Assembly: GCA_936440205.1 (NCBI GenBank)
Contig: OW387140.1
Location: 22,565,659 to 22,629,658, forward strand
DNA length: 64,000 nucleotides
Reading direction: 5' to 3'
Source: Lepidonotus clava
Taxonomy: Eukaryota; Annelida; Polychaeta; Phyllodocida; Polynoidae
Part shown: piece by piece, positions 55,814-64,000 of the stretch
Numbering within the stretch: the first letter of the stretch is position 1
Layout of the letters: each line of letters begins with the position of its first letter
Notes under the pieces: model-generated
Told to the model about the DNA's origin: nothing
Seen by the model: the letters and a program-made list of their open reading frames with translations, nothing else
Databases searched by the model: none
Program-made: the position numbers and the translations under genes

Positions 55814-57178
55814 ATGGCTATGCATAAAGATTCTTGTCTGTGTGTTGATTCAAGTTATGATTATTTTAATATTCCACCAACAGATGCAACATCTAGAACA
55901 AGTTTTTATTCAAAATTATATTCAATTAGTAATGTAAGTCAAGGTGGCCCTTTAGAGTTTGCATTTAAATCAAATAAAGCTGATTTTATAGACTTGTCTC
56001 AAACATTTTTACATCTTACTTTAAAAATACTAAAACCAGATGGAACTGCACCTGCAAGACCTCCAGCACAAGGAGCTCATGCAGGTGAAATTCCAAATCC
56101 ATCAAAAGTATTTCCTGTTAATTATTTGTCTGGAGCCTTATTTAAAGATGTGGAAATTTATATAAGTAATAAGTTAATAACTAGTAGTGATACTCATTAT
56201 GCATACAAGGCTTATATAGAATATCTTTTAGGTTATAAACGTTCTGTTCTTGAATCTTTTGGAGAACTTTCTGGGTTTTTTTTAGATGATAAAGATTTTA
56301 ATGAAGTTGAAGATTTTGATGATACTCATAATACTGGTGCAAAGAAAAGATTTCTTACAACACAATATGGTAAAAGTTTTCAACTTATTTGCAAAATTCA
56401 TAATGATCTTTTTAATCAACCTAAAAAATTTCCAGGTGATGTAGATATGAAAATAAGATTGATTAGAAATGAGGAAAATTTTGCATTAATGGCACAAAGC
56501 GCTACAAGGCAATATAAAATAGAAATAGAAGATGCTGTTTTATTTGTTAAAAGAGTTACTTTAGATGATGTTTTTTTAAATGAATTAGATATGGCACGAG
56601 AAAAAAATAAACTTATGAAATTTCCATTTAGAAGAGTTGAGTTAAAGTATTCAACTCAAGGTCCAAATAGATCGATATTGCAAGAAAATAGAATGATTTC
56701 AAATGGTGAACTTCCTAAAAGAATAATTGTGGGATTAGTTGATTCACGTGCATGGGATGGGAGTTTAACTCACAATCCATTTAATTTTCAAAATTTTGGG
56801 GTTACAGATATTGTTTTGCAAAGGGGGAAAGATATTTCACCTTTTTGTGAAATGTCAAAATTAGATTTCGATGAAGATAATTTCCATGAAGCATACACAG
56901 CAATGATGTATGCAACAGGGAGATTATTTTCAAATAACCCTGTGAGTATAACGCCAGATGAATTTAAGAATGGTAATACTTTGTTTTGTTTTGATTTATC
57001 TAAAACCGCACCAAATGCAAATAGTTTTGAGTTGACTGAAAGTGGTACAATTAATGTAATTGCAACATTAAAAAATCCTGTTGCTCATGGAATAGTTATG
57101 ATATTTTATAATGAATATGATAGCATGCTTGCTTTAGGTCCTGCAAATCAGCCTGAAGTAATTTCAAGTTTACTTTAA
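55814..57178 (+). CDS. major capsid protein (double jelly roll, hexon-like)
   Basis: 454 residues. The N-terminal YDYFNIPPTDATSRTSFYS and the strand-rich PLEFAFKSNKADFIDLSQTFL segment match the widespread Polinton capsid family (in animal gene sets often labelled F54H12.2-like). NYLSGALFKDVEIYISNKLI and YAYKAYIEYLLGY are further family words. Length is usual. Double-jelly-roll proteins form trimeric capsomers like adenovirus hexon. The gene is followed within eight bases by the protease, as expected for a late structural cluster. Confidence 0.93.
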   Translation: MAMHKDSCLCVDSSYDYFNIPPTDATSRTSFYSKLYSISNVSQGGPLEFAFKSNKADFIDLSQTFLHLTLKILKPDGTAPARPPAQGAHAGEIPNPSKVFPVNYLSGALFKDVEIYISNKLITSSDTHYAYKAYIEYLLGYKRSVLESFGELSGFFLDDKDFNEVEDFDDTHNTGAKKRFLTTQYGKSFQLICKIHNDLFNQPKKFPGDVDMKIRLIRNEENFALMAQSATRQYKIEIEDAVLFVKRVTLDDVFLNELDMAREKNKLMKFPFRRVELKYSTQGPNRSILQENRMISNGELPKRIIVGLVDSRAWDGSLTHNPFNFQNFGVTDIVLQRGKDISPFCEMSKLDFDEDNFHEAYTAMMYATGRLFSNNPVSITPDEFKNGNTLFCFDLSKTAPNANSFELTESGTINVIATLKNPVAHGIVMIFYNEYDSMLALGPANQPEVISSLL

Positions 57179-57185
57179 TGTAAAA

Positions 57186-57734
57186 ATGTACGGATATGAA
57201 ATTGAAAATATTTTGAAAAGTAATTGTGTAAATTCCAGTATTTTTAAAGGTGTGTATTCATCAAATCGATTACCATGTTTAAAAGGTATCAAATATCCTG
57301 CAGCATATATTGTTAATACTGATGAAGATTATAAAGCTGGTGAACATTGGGTAGCATTTTTCTTAAAGTCACGCAAAGCCTTACCAGAATACTTTGATTC
57401 ATATGGGTTAAAACCTTTAAAAAGATATTTTAGAATGTTTATTAAGCAAATAAATAAAACGTATAGGTATAATACACAGGCTTTGCAATCTATATTATCT
57501 AAGGTCTGTGGTGAATATACTGTATATTATGTTTTTCATAAAAGTAAGGGAAAAACTTTAAAAGAAATACTTAAAAAATTTTCTGATAATAGATTAAAAA
57601 ATGATTTACTTGTAAAGCGTTTTGTAAAAAGGCTGCAAAGAAAAAAAGTAGAAGGAAAAAATCAATGTAAAGCTGGTTATTTATGTTCTAAACATATGCA
57701 GAAAGTGTTGAAAAAAATAGTAGTCTCATTATGA
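57186..57734 (+). CDS. adenain-like (Ulp1-fold) maturation protease
   Basis: 182 residues. The catalytic layout is HW at 54 (GEHWVAFFL), acidic D71 in FDSYG and C108 in KVCGEYTVYY. It matches adenovirus protease order and, for the first two, even residue number (His54, Glu71). It should cleave virion precursors during assembly. It lies directly behind the major capsid gene. Confidence 0.92.
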   Translation: MYGYEIENILKSNCVNSSIFKGVYSSNRLPCLKGIKYPAAYIVNTDEDYKAGEHWVAFFLKSRKALPEYFDSYGLKPLKRYFRMFIKQINKTYRYNTQALQSILSKVCGEYTVYYVFHKSKGKTLKEILKKFSDNRLKNDLLVKRFVKRLQRKKVEGKNQCKAGYLCSKHMQKVLKKIVVSL

Positions 57735-57804
57735 GGCAATACATAAGGTTATAAATTTTATTAAGATTAATGATTTATTGCATTATATATATATATGTAT
57801 TGAA

Positions 57805-58104
57805 ATGGAAGCTTTATCCAAAATGGATTTAAAACCTACTCCAACAAAGCTTGGTTTTGGAGGGTTAACTTTAACACTAGTAGTTAGTTTGATTGTTATA
57901 GGTTTAGAGTTAAAGAAACCAATATTGCAACCTGAATATGTATTTTTGGATTGTATGATGCTGTCACAAAAAATGAAGGGTAAAATAATTGAAAAATTAT
58001 TTTTAAGGTGTGAAAATAAAAAACTTATTCAACCTCTATTAGATAAACCGACTGCAAGGAAATATATGTCAAACAAATTAGATACAAATATTTCTACCGT
58101 TTGA
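57805..58104 (+). CDS. small single-pass membrane protein (unknown)
   Basis: 99 residues from the ATG of MEALSKMD. One hydrophobic segment, LGFGGLTLTLVVSLIVIGLEL, follows a short N-terminus; the rest is basic and helical. Last rightward gene of the element. No family recognised. Confidence 0.5.
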   Translation: MEALSKMDLKPTPTKLGFGGLTLTLVVSLIVIGLELKKPILQPEYVFLDCMMLSQKMKGKIIEKLFLRCENKKLIQPLLDKPTARKYMSNKLDTNISTV

Positions 58105-59878
58105 ACATGTATGCAAATATTTTTATGTTTGAAAACTAGCTAAGGTTACAAGAATTTATATAAATTTGCTAAAGACAAGCTTTATATATTCAAATGTAAA
58201 TAAAAGAAAGTTTACAGGTTAATATTAGTATTAGTAATTTATTTTGTTATAATAAAATAATAATTTGTTATAAGTATGCTCGGCTTGAATTTAAGAAATG
58301 TTTTTAATATTATTATTTGATTTAAGTTTTAAATTTTTATATTATTTAAAAATTGTTTGTCTTCAACCTTTTAAAATTTTAACATGTATTATAATTTTAA
58401 ATTTGTGTAGTCAACCTGTGATAGTTGACTAAAGTGTAACCTAAACTGTGTGACTAATGAAGTTGTATGTAAAGGTTATCACGATGGAAAGAAGTCTTCC
58501 AGCGCGGTTACCATAAGCTTACAACTGGACTGATCAGTAGATGAAAGAAGTAACCTTGACTGGTGGTACCTTGACTGGTGGTCCTGGGGTTGCTATGAGA
58601 AGTGACTGGACCTTGGCTCACCAGTAGATGAAAGAAGTAACCTTGACTGGTGGTCCTGGGGTTGCTACGAGAAGTGACTGGACCTTGGCTCGCCGTGAAT
58701 GAAGTTCGCTTAAAGGTTATTACGATGGTTAGCAGAAGTGCCTTCCAGCGCGATTGCCTTCGAGCTCAAGTTTTGGCGACTACAGATGTATGGTTACTTA
58801 AACTGAACTAATAAGGACTTAATTGTTTGAAGGATGAAGCCTTGAAACAAATGCCATTATAGTCTTTGGTTAAGTACATTTAAATCTACTGAGTATAAAT
58901 AAGGTCACATTAAGTTTGGTTACTGATGTTGGAATATTAAATGATGAAATAAAAACTGCTAAGAGTGATTACTGATGTTAAAATATTAAAACTGTTAAGA
59001 GTGGTTCGTTACTGATGTTGATTTGTTATTGATGTTGAAATATTAAAATTGTTGAAATATTAAAACTGTTAGAATGTAAGTAGATTCAAGCCGAGTTACC
59101 TATAACATTTATAAACCTATAACATTTATAAAATAATTAAATTGAATAAATAAACCTGTAAAGTTTCTATAATTTACTTAAAGGTAGATGCGCTTTTTAA
59201 TAAAAAAGGTTATTACAACAAAAAGGTTATGTTTGTAATACAAAAGAACTTACAACATGTATTGTACTTACAACATGTATTGTACTTATGAAATCCATGG
59301 AGATGTGATACTTGTGATGAAATCCAAGGAGATGCAATACTTGTGAAAATCCAACGAGATGTGAATGTACAAAAATGAAATTAAGTACTTATGAAATCCA
59401 AGGAGATGCAATCAATACTTGTGAAAATCCAAGGAGATGTAAACCAAGGAGATGTGAATGTACAAAAATGAATTAAATATGAACATAACCACAATTTATG
59501 ATTTATGTTTTTTGTTATTATATAGAAACACCATTTTTAATATACGTTTAATTTCGATATTGAAATAAACTTATATGATATTTAGTAAATACAAGCAAAT
59601 CTTAACGATTAGATATTTAGTAAATACAAGCAAATTTTAACGATTTAGTAAATACAAGCAAATCTTAACGAGATTAAGACTACACGAAATACACGAAAAG
59701 CGATGACGTTTTCTCGTCAACATGAGGCTATACAAGCAGGGTTAACAAATTTATTGATTTAGAAGATTTATAAATTAATATAGTATATTTCAATTTATTT
59801 TCGATATTGAAATAAACTTATATGATATTTAGTAAATAAGGCTATGCCCTAGATTAAAATAATTTTTCCTTAGCCGTG
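58105..59878. repeat. gene-free right flank of the Polinton, repeat-rich
   Basis: Holds a direct duplication of about 240 bp (AATGAAGTT..AAAGGTTAT.ACGATGG at 58457 and 58698). Inside it is a 90-bp tandem repeat (AGATGAAAGAAGTAACCTTGACTGG at 58540 and 58626). An array of AAATCCAAGGAGATG units lies at 59290-59455, and three copies of ATTTAGTAAATACAAGCAAATCTTAACGA at 59580-59670. TTATTTTCGATATTGAAATAAACTTATATG-type sequence occurs at about 59550 and 59797. Probably the subterminal region of the element. Confidence 0.65.
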
Positions 59879-60006
59879 AGTAGTAAACCCCAAGGTCGAG
59901 TTCAACTCGTTGGCGCGAAATGCGCGCATAAATGAGCCCTAGCTAGAGCCGATAAACCCTGCGCATTTCGCGCCACGAGTTGAACTCGACCTTGGGGTTT
60001 ACTACT
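59879..60006. repeat. 128-bp near-perfect hairpin (MITE candidate)
   Basis: The arm at 59879-59925 (AGTAGTAAACCCCAAGGTCG...) pairs with 59961-60006; the only break is one unpaired base. The loop is about 35 bases. No target duplication is evident. It stands where composition changes from element-like to host-like, so it may be a MITE at the junction or a terminal structure. Confidence 0.85.
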
Positions 60007-60689
60007 GATAAGAAATCACAAATGATTAACAAGAATCACAATAAGGTATGTAACCATTCATATGTTAGATAATTCCATATTCAATAGGAGAAAAGAAAGT
60101 AATTATATGGAACAAACATACAAACATAAAAGAAAGAAAGAAAATGTATGAGAATAGGGCTTGTTCCTAAAAGTACTGTGAAAGAAGACACATTCTAAAA
60201 TTAGGTATAGGGTATATTTTGTAAAGTACGTAGATTTATTATAGAGGAAGCTGCCTCACGGAATTACAAAACCATGATTCCGCATTATTCTATCATGAGA
60301 CGTATAAAGTTATGAAAACATTAAGACGAGGTCTTTCTGTAATTTGATGGTTTATATTAATTCTTATCAAATTTTTAAGATCGAATAACCCCATTCCCTA
60401 ATTCACAATCTCAGTACATATTGTTGCTTAAGCTATCCTTTAAACAAAAGGTACAGATGAGTGTTTCAAACTTTGTATAAACCTGCTGTGGAGTAAATGA
60501 AATAGTTGCTGGATATAGTATTACAAGTATTAGCGACTCAACAGGGGGAAAGGATGCTCCAAGGGGCATTTTTCCAATGCCATAGGACTAATATTTAAAG
60601 AGATATGAGTAATTTAATGAAAAATAGTGTTAAAACTGTCTTAGACTAACCTTTTTTTGTACAATTCAGCTGACCTACTCAAAAGATTT

Positions 60690-60895
60690 TATTTCATTCC
60701 AAAATATCCTTATTTGGAATGTCAATGGAACGTTTTATTCCCAAAATTTACCAAACAATAGTAATTTGGTTGCCATGGAGACAATAATTTTAGTGATTTA
60801 TTAAAGAAATTGTGACATCATGTTGAAAAATATAACTTGAAAATATTCCCACTTCAAACAGATAAACAATACAATTTATAGATCAAGATTTATGA
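60690..60895 (+). repeat. dispersed repeat, copy B
   Basis: Shares with 13840-14040 the ordered words TTTGGAATG/ATTTGGAAC, ACGTTTTATTC, TTGCCATGG and TTATAGATCAA, in the same orientation. Both copies are diverged and non-coding. Confidence 0.45.
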
Positions 60896-61425
60896 TCACA
60901 ATAGTATTTTATAAATTGCCATTTATGTTTTTCAAGACTTATGTTTTGTTATCAAATAACCCAGTAAATACTGAACAATTCATGTTATTGTCTTTTTCAG
61001 GAACACTGACGTTCCTATGTTCTATTACCTGTAACTTCTTTGATAATGAACACAATTTCACATTTTTGGTATCATTTGAAAGCTTATTCCATCCTCTTAA
61101 ATGTTGAATTTCCGCCTGGAGCATCCTTTCCCGCTGGTGGGTCACATTAATTTTAATTAAGTTAACTGTTAATTACCACCACTTTGCTTTGATAGATGTC
61201 ATATCTGTTATTATACGGTCAAACCAGATACTTTCAGATTACACTATAGTTGTTGAGAGTACGTTTAGTTATGTAGTCGCCTGTCTTACCGTCATGAAGG
61301 CTATGGGAAGAAAATGCTGTAATTTTCTGTGGTGGGATTCTATCAAGTCTTATCCACCCTTCTCTATAAAACCACCACCTAAGGATCACACTTGGACTAT
61401 AGGTATAATACATAGCTATATTCCA

Positions 61426-61525
61426 AGGGGCGGATCCAGGCATTTTTAAAAAAAAAAAAAAAGGGGGGGGGGCGTGTATATAGTACAATTTTAAATTAAT
61501 ATTTGAGCCAAAAAGAAAAGAAAAA

Positions 61526-61564
<39 letters not shown>

Positions 61565-61580
61565 GGGGGGGACACACGAT
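61426..61580. repeat. GGCGGATCCAGG family fragment with A/G runs
   Basis: GGGGCGGATCCAGGCATTTTT followed by A-run, G-run, a short spacer and a second A-run/G-run. The minus-strand frame through it (Phe/Pro runs) is not a gene. Confidence 0.6.
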
Positions 61581-61994
61581 AACAATCAAACCATCTACTA
61601 TGAATTCCCATTTCCATTTAATACTACTTTGTTGCCCAAATAAGAGAAGCAATCGCCGCGACAACGTCATGTAGGCCTATATTGTGAAATAAACCTGCAG
61701 TATGTATCGCTTTGATTCGCTTTGATTCCAGTACCTGACCTTGCCTATATTACATAGATTGCATATAATTATGATAAATTAAAAAGTTGAAAATACACCA
61801 AACTCCACAACAGTGTTGATGGACAATGTTGGTATTTATTCAAATAGACAACTGAATAAATATGCGGATAATCGGCATGTTTTGACTTTTGACAGTCTTC
61901 ATCAGGATCTTTTATGATTATGATAAGTATCAAAGTTTGATATTTTCACATTATATTATATTATGAACATGCTAATCCTGGGGGTCTAGACGGG

Positions 61995-62185
61995 GGGGTC
62001 CCCATGTCGGATGTCGAATTTAAGAAATGGACATGTCGCCATGTCGAATTTAAGAATAAGCCTTGTCAAATGTACTAAAAGCTATGTCGCATGTCGATCT
62101 TAATGTCGCCGTGTCGAATTTAAGAAAGGCCAATGTCGTATGTCACTAAGCCCAAAAACGGCCATGTCGCCGTGTCGAATTTAGT
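61995..62185. repeat. degenerate ATGTCG repeat
   Basis: About ten ATGTCG/GTGTCG words, many within units of the form CATGTCGCCATGTCGAATTTAAGAA. Spacing is irregular, so it is an imperfect minisatellite or a decayed low-complexity tract. Confidence 0.7.
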
Positions 62186-62365
62186 GGTCAACCCCCATAA
62201 TCCTTATGGCCTATCAATGTCACGTAAATAAAGAACATGAGATGATTCAATATCCAAATTACTGTTTCCATATACTACTGACATATCTCATGTACAACAG
62301 GAGCCGTATGATAGTGTTGCCCAAATAGAGGAGCTTAATCAGGCGACCTTGCAAAAACATGCTTC

Positions 62366-62952
62366 TGTACTAATAGCTTAGTACTTTTAATATATAATCA
62401 TCCTGTATAATATAGCTGGGATCAGACCTAGCAAGTCTACCTCTAGGCAGAGATATTTTACGCTCCCAGCGCCACCTGTTAACCGGTATAAAAGGTGTTG
62501 CAAAGGTATGGAGCGAGTTAGTTAGAAGTTAGAGTTAACCATAGAAATAGAAGAACTGCTTGGAGTAATACCTACGGCTCTTGCGCAGTATACTGGAGTT
62601 TACCGCTACCAACAGCGTCGGACAAAGGATTGTGATAGAGCTAAGCACTAGGGCGGTCTAGGATGTGTTGGAACAACTTGTATTCTAAATGTGGTTGATT
62701 GCTGATAGGAGATGGGAAGGTGGACTGATAGAGACTTATTCACTGTGGCTTTGACTCGGGATGAGATGTTAATTGAATGAAAGACCTTTCACTTTACCAG
62801 CTCCCTCATCGTCCATTTCTTTTGAACTATTGGGGAATGGATGTATTAACTTTTAACGCAGGCTGATCGGATCGATAACCTGGATGAACAACTCACGGAT
62901 TAATTAGTTATACACATCACGCAGTATTAAAAAATAAACTAACAATAGTTCA
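62366..62952 (+). mobile_element. LTR of an LTR retrotransposon (5' LTR)
   Basis: 587 bp, starting TGTACTAAT and ending CAATAGTTCA, with GTATAAAAGGTG as TATA region. It is related along its length to the solo LTR 23345-23978. It is followed at once by TTTGGTGGAGATTACCCG, whose TGG start suits a primer-binding site, and then by a long open frame, so it is read as the 5' LTR. The 3' end is beyond the window. Confidence 0.85.
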
Positions 62953-63002
62953 TTTGGTGGAGATTACCCGAAACATGACTTTTGTTGTTTTGCTCATCCT
63001 TG

Positions 63003-64000
63003 ATGTCAGCCACCGGTGAATTTGAGGCTTCTTCTAACGCCCAGCCTCAATCTTTGCGGCCCGCAGGACACGATGTGTCAACATCATATACAGGAAATGT
63101 GGAAAACCGCCACCAGGTAGGTGATTCCTTAGACGGGGAGGCACAGAGACAGGGGGTCTCAGCCAGACCCAAGCAGCTCTGCCCCGAAGGTATTCATAAT
63201 TACCAAACCCGTGGCAGAGGTAAACCATTTTCCTGGCACCTAGGGTCCAAAGATAGGCCGGTTCTTGACGAAGGACTTGAAACCCTAACACACTCGGGAC
63301 GAGTTGAAGGGCGGAACCGTCTTAAAGACTACCAGCAATATTGGAATCCGGGGTATGTACCACCTACGGGCCACGAACCTGGTGCTAGCTCTCACTCTAC
63401 TTATGGACCCGATGCGAACAATCCGTGGTGTAGTCAAGGAGTTCCCTATCGTTTATTACCTGCAGCAGGAGGACAAAGTGAACAGGAAACTTTCGATGAG
63501 GATTACTTATTTCCCATAGGGGACAGAAAAAATCGACAAAACACCGCAGATAACTCCAACCCATCAGGGGGGAGACGCCCCACAAATCCGGTAATTCAAC
63601 CTGATGGGAATTCTCTCACCTATCCACATCCCAAACGACTTGAGTCTATCAGTCACCCGCTGGTAACACCGACTCACCCCAACCCGGGGGCGTCCATTTC
63701 TCAGTCCACTGTAGTTAAAAGGAAAACAGTAGGTAGAGACAAGGGAGTGGAAAGGGAAGCAGAGGGAAACAGTGACAAAGTAGGCAATTTACAACCCTAT
63801 CGGCTAACCTATGATATTGAGGAAAACTTGAACGACGCTAATAAAGGAGCAAAAGCTCCAGATCTGGGGTTGGATGAGTATGGTTCTAACCCGGCAGAAC
63901 TCATAAGAAAGTTAGCAGAAACAAGCTCCAAAGAGCATGAAGAGTTAGAGAGGTTAAGCGATCAGGATAAAGCAGAAAGGGAAACGCTAGAAATCCAAAG
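63003..64000 (+). CDS. Gag-like frame of the LTR retrotransposon (runs off window)
   Basis: From the ATG of MSATGEFEAS the frame stays open for 332 codons to the window edge. The product is hydrophilic and Pro/Ser/Gln-rich, with an acidic, probably coiled-coil end (ELIRKLAETSSKEHEELERL). No zinc knuckle or protease is reached. Position 50 bases behind an LTR and its primer-site-like sequence supports a gag or gag-leader role; the superfamily (probably Ty3/Gypsy) cannot be fixed from this part. The copy looks open as far as seen. Confidence 0.6.
   Translation, partial: MSATGEFEASSNAQPQSLRPAGHDVSTSYTGNVENRHQVGDSLDGEAQRQGVSARPKQLCPEGIHNYQTRGRGKPFSWHLGSKDRPVLDEGLETLTHSGRVEGRNRLKDYQQYWNPGYVPPTGHEPGASSHSTYGPDANNPWCSQGVPYRLLPAAGGQSEQETFDEDYLFPIGDRKNRQNTADNSNPSGGRRPTNPVIQPDGNSLTYPHPKRLESISHPLVTPTHPNPGASISQSTVVKRKTVGRDKGVEREAEGNSDKVGNLQPYRLTYDIEENLNDANKGAKAPDLGLDEYGSNPAELIRKLAETSSKEHEELERLSDQDKAERETLEIQ

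Larger units (their letters stand above)
33200..59870 (+). mobile_element. Polinton/Maverick (adintovirus-like) element, nearly whole
   Basis: A very AT-rich block carrying the full Polinton core set: protein-primed PolB, retroviral-type integrase, packaging ATPase, adenain-like protease and double-jelly-roll capsid protein. Several family-conserved virion proteins accompany them. Core genes are all on the + strand; one accessory glycoprotein region is on the minus strand. The core genes look open, with few if any breaks, which suggests a young insertion. The secure extent is 36100-58105. The outer limits are set by composition and by the repeat-rich flanks, because I could not find terminal inverted repeats or a 6-bp target duplication by eye. 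A GC-rich insert at 34313-34654 lies in the left flank. Confidence 0.85.
60007..62365. other. intergenic region right of the Polinton
   Basis: No gene is recognised. It contains dispersed repeat copy B (60690-60895), a GGATCC-family element with A- and G-runs (61426-61580), and a GTCG-rich repeat (61995-62185). Confidence 0.5.

Noticed and set aside
61234-61617. 127-residue minus-strand frame rich in Phe and Pro
   Set aside because: Runs through A- and G-homopolymer tracts of a repeat element.

Overview
The window is animal nuclear DNA. It holds one well-resolved host gene, PCIF1 (13 coding exons on the + strand, 18763-27993), set in AT-rich repeat-laden intergenic sequence. Long introns, many small transposon relics, and frequent AGGCCTAT-type words suggest a marine invertebrate, possibly an echinoderm or relative. 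The species guess is only an inference.

Layout: 1-17 kb is gene-poor and packed with repeats. These include a 1.39 kb terminal-inverted-repeat element with a 58-unit 11-bp array, a fold-back pair of 125-bp arms, several MITEs and two LTR-like blocks. PCIF1 fills 18.7-28 kb, with a likely 3' UTR beyond; its introns carry a 235-bp tandem duplication, a 275-bp inverted-end element and a solo LTR. From about 33.2 to 59.9 kb lies a very AT-rich Polinton/Maverick (adintovirus-like) element. From 60 to 62.4 kb there are more repeats, and at 62366 an LTR retrotransposon of the same family as the solo LTR in PCIF1 begins and runs off the window.

The Polinton looks nearly whole, with few if any breaks in its core genes. 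It carries protein-primed DNA polymerase B, retrovirus-type integrase, packaging ATPase, double-jelly-roll major capsid protein, adenain-like protease, a likely minor capsid protein, and several conserved small virion proteins. Accessory genes are the striking part: a tandem death-domain protein, a dUTPase, a minus-strand mucin-like membrane glycoprotein in exon-like pieces, a RING-like protein, a PC4-like protein, and several unknowns. I could not find its terminal inverted repeats by eye, so its outer limits are approximate and membership of the death-domain gene is inferred from composition and position.

The element genes form a plausible program: dUTPase and polymerase for replication, integrase for insertion, ATPase, protease and capsid proteins for particle assembly, and the death-domain, RING-like and glycoprotein genes as candidate host-interaction factors. 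No tRNA, rRNA or CRISPR array was recognised.
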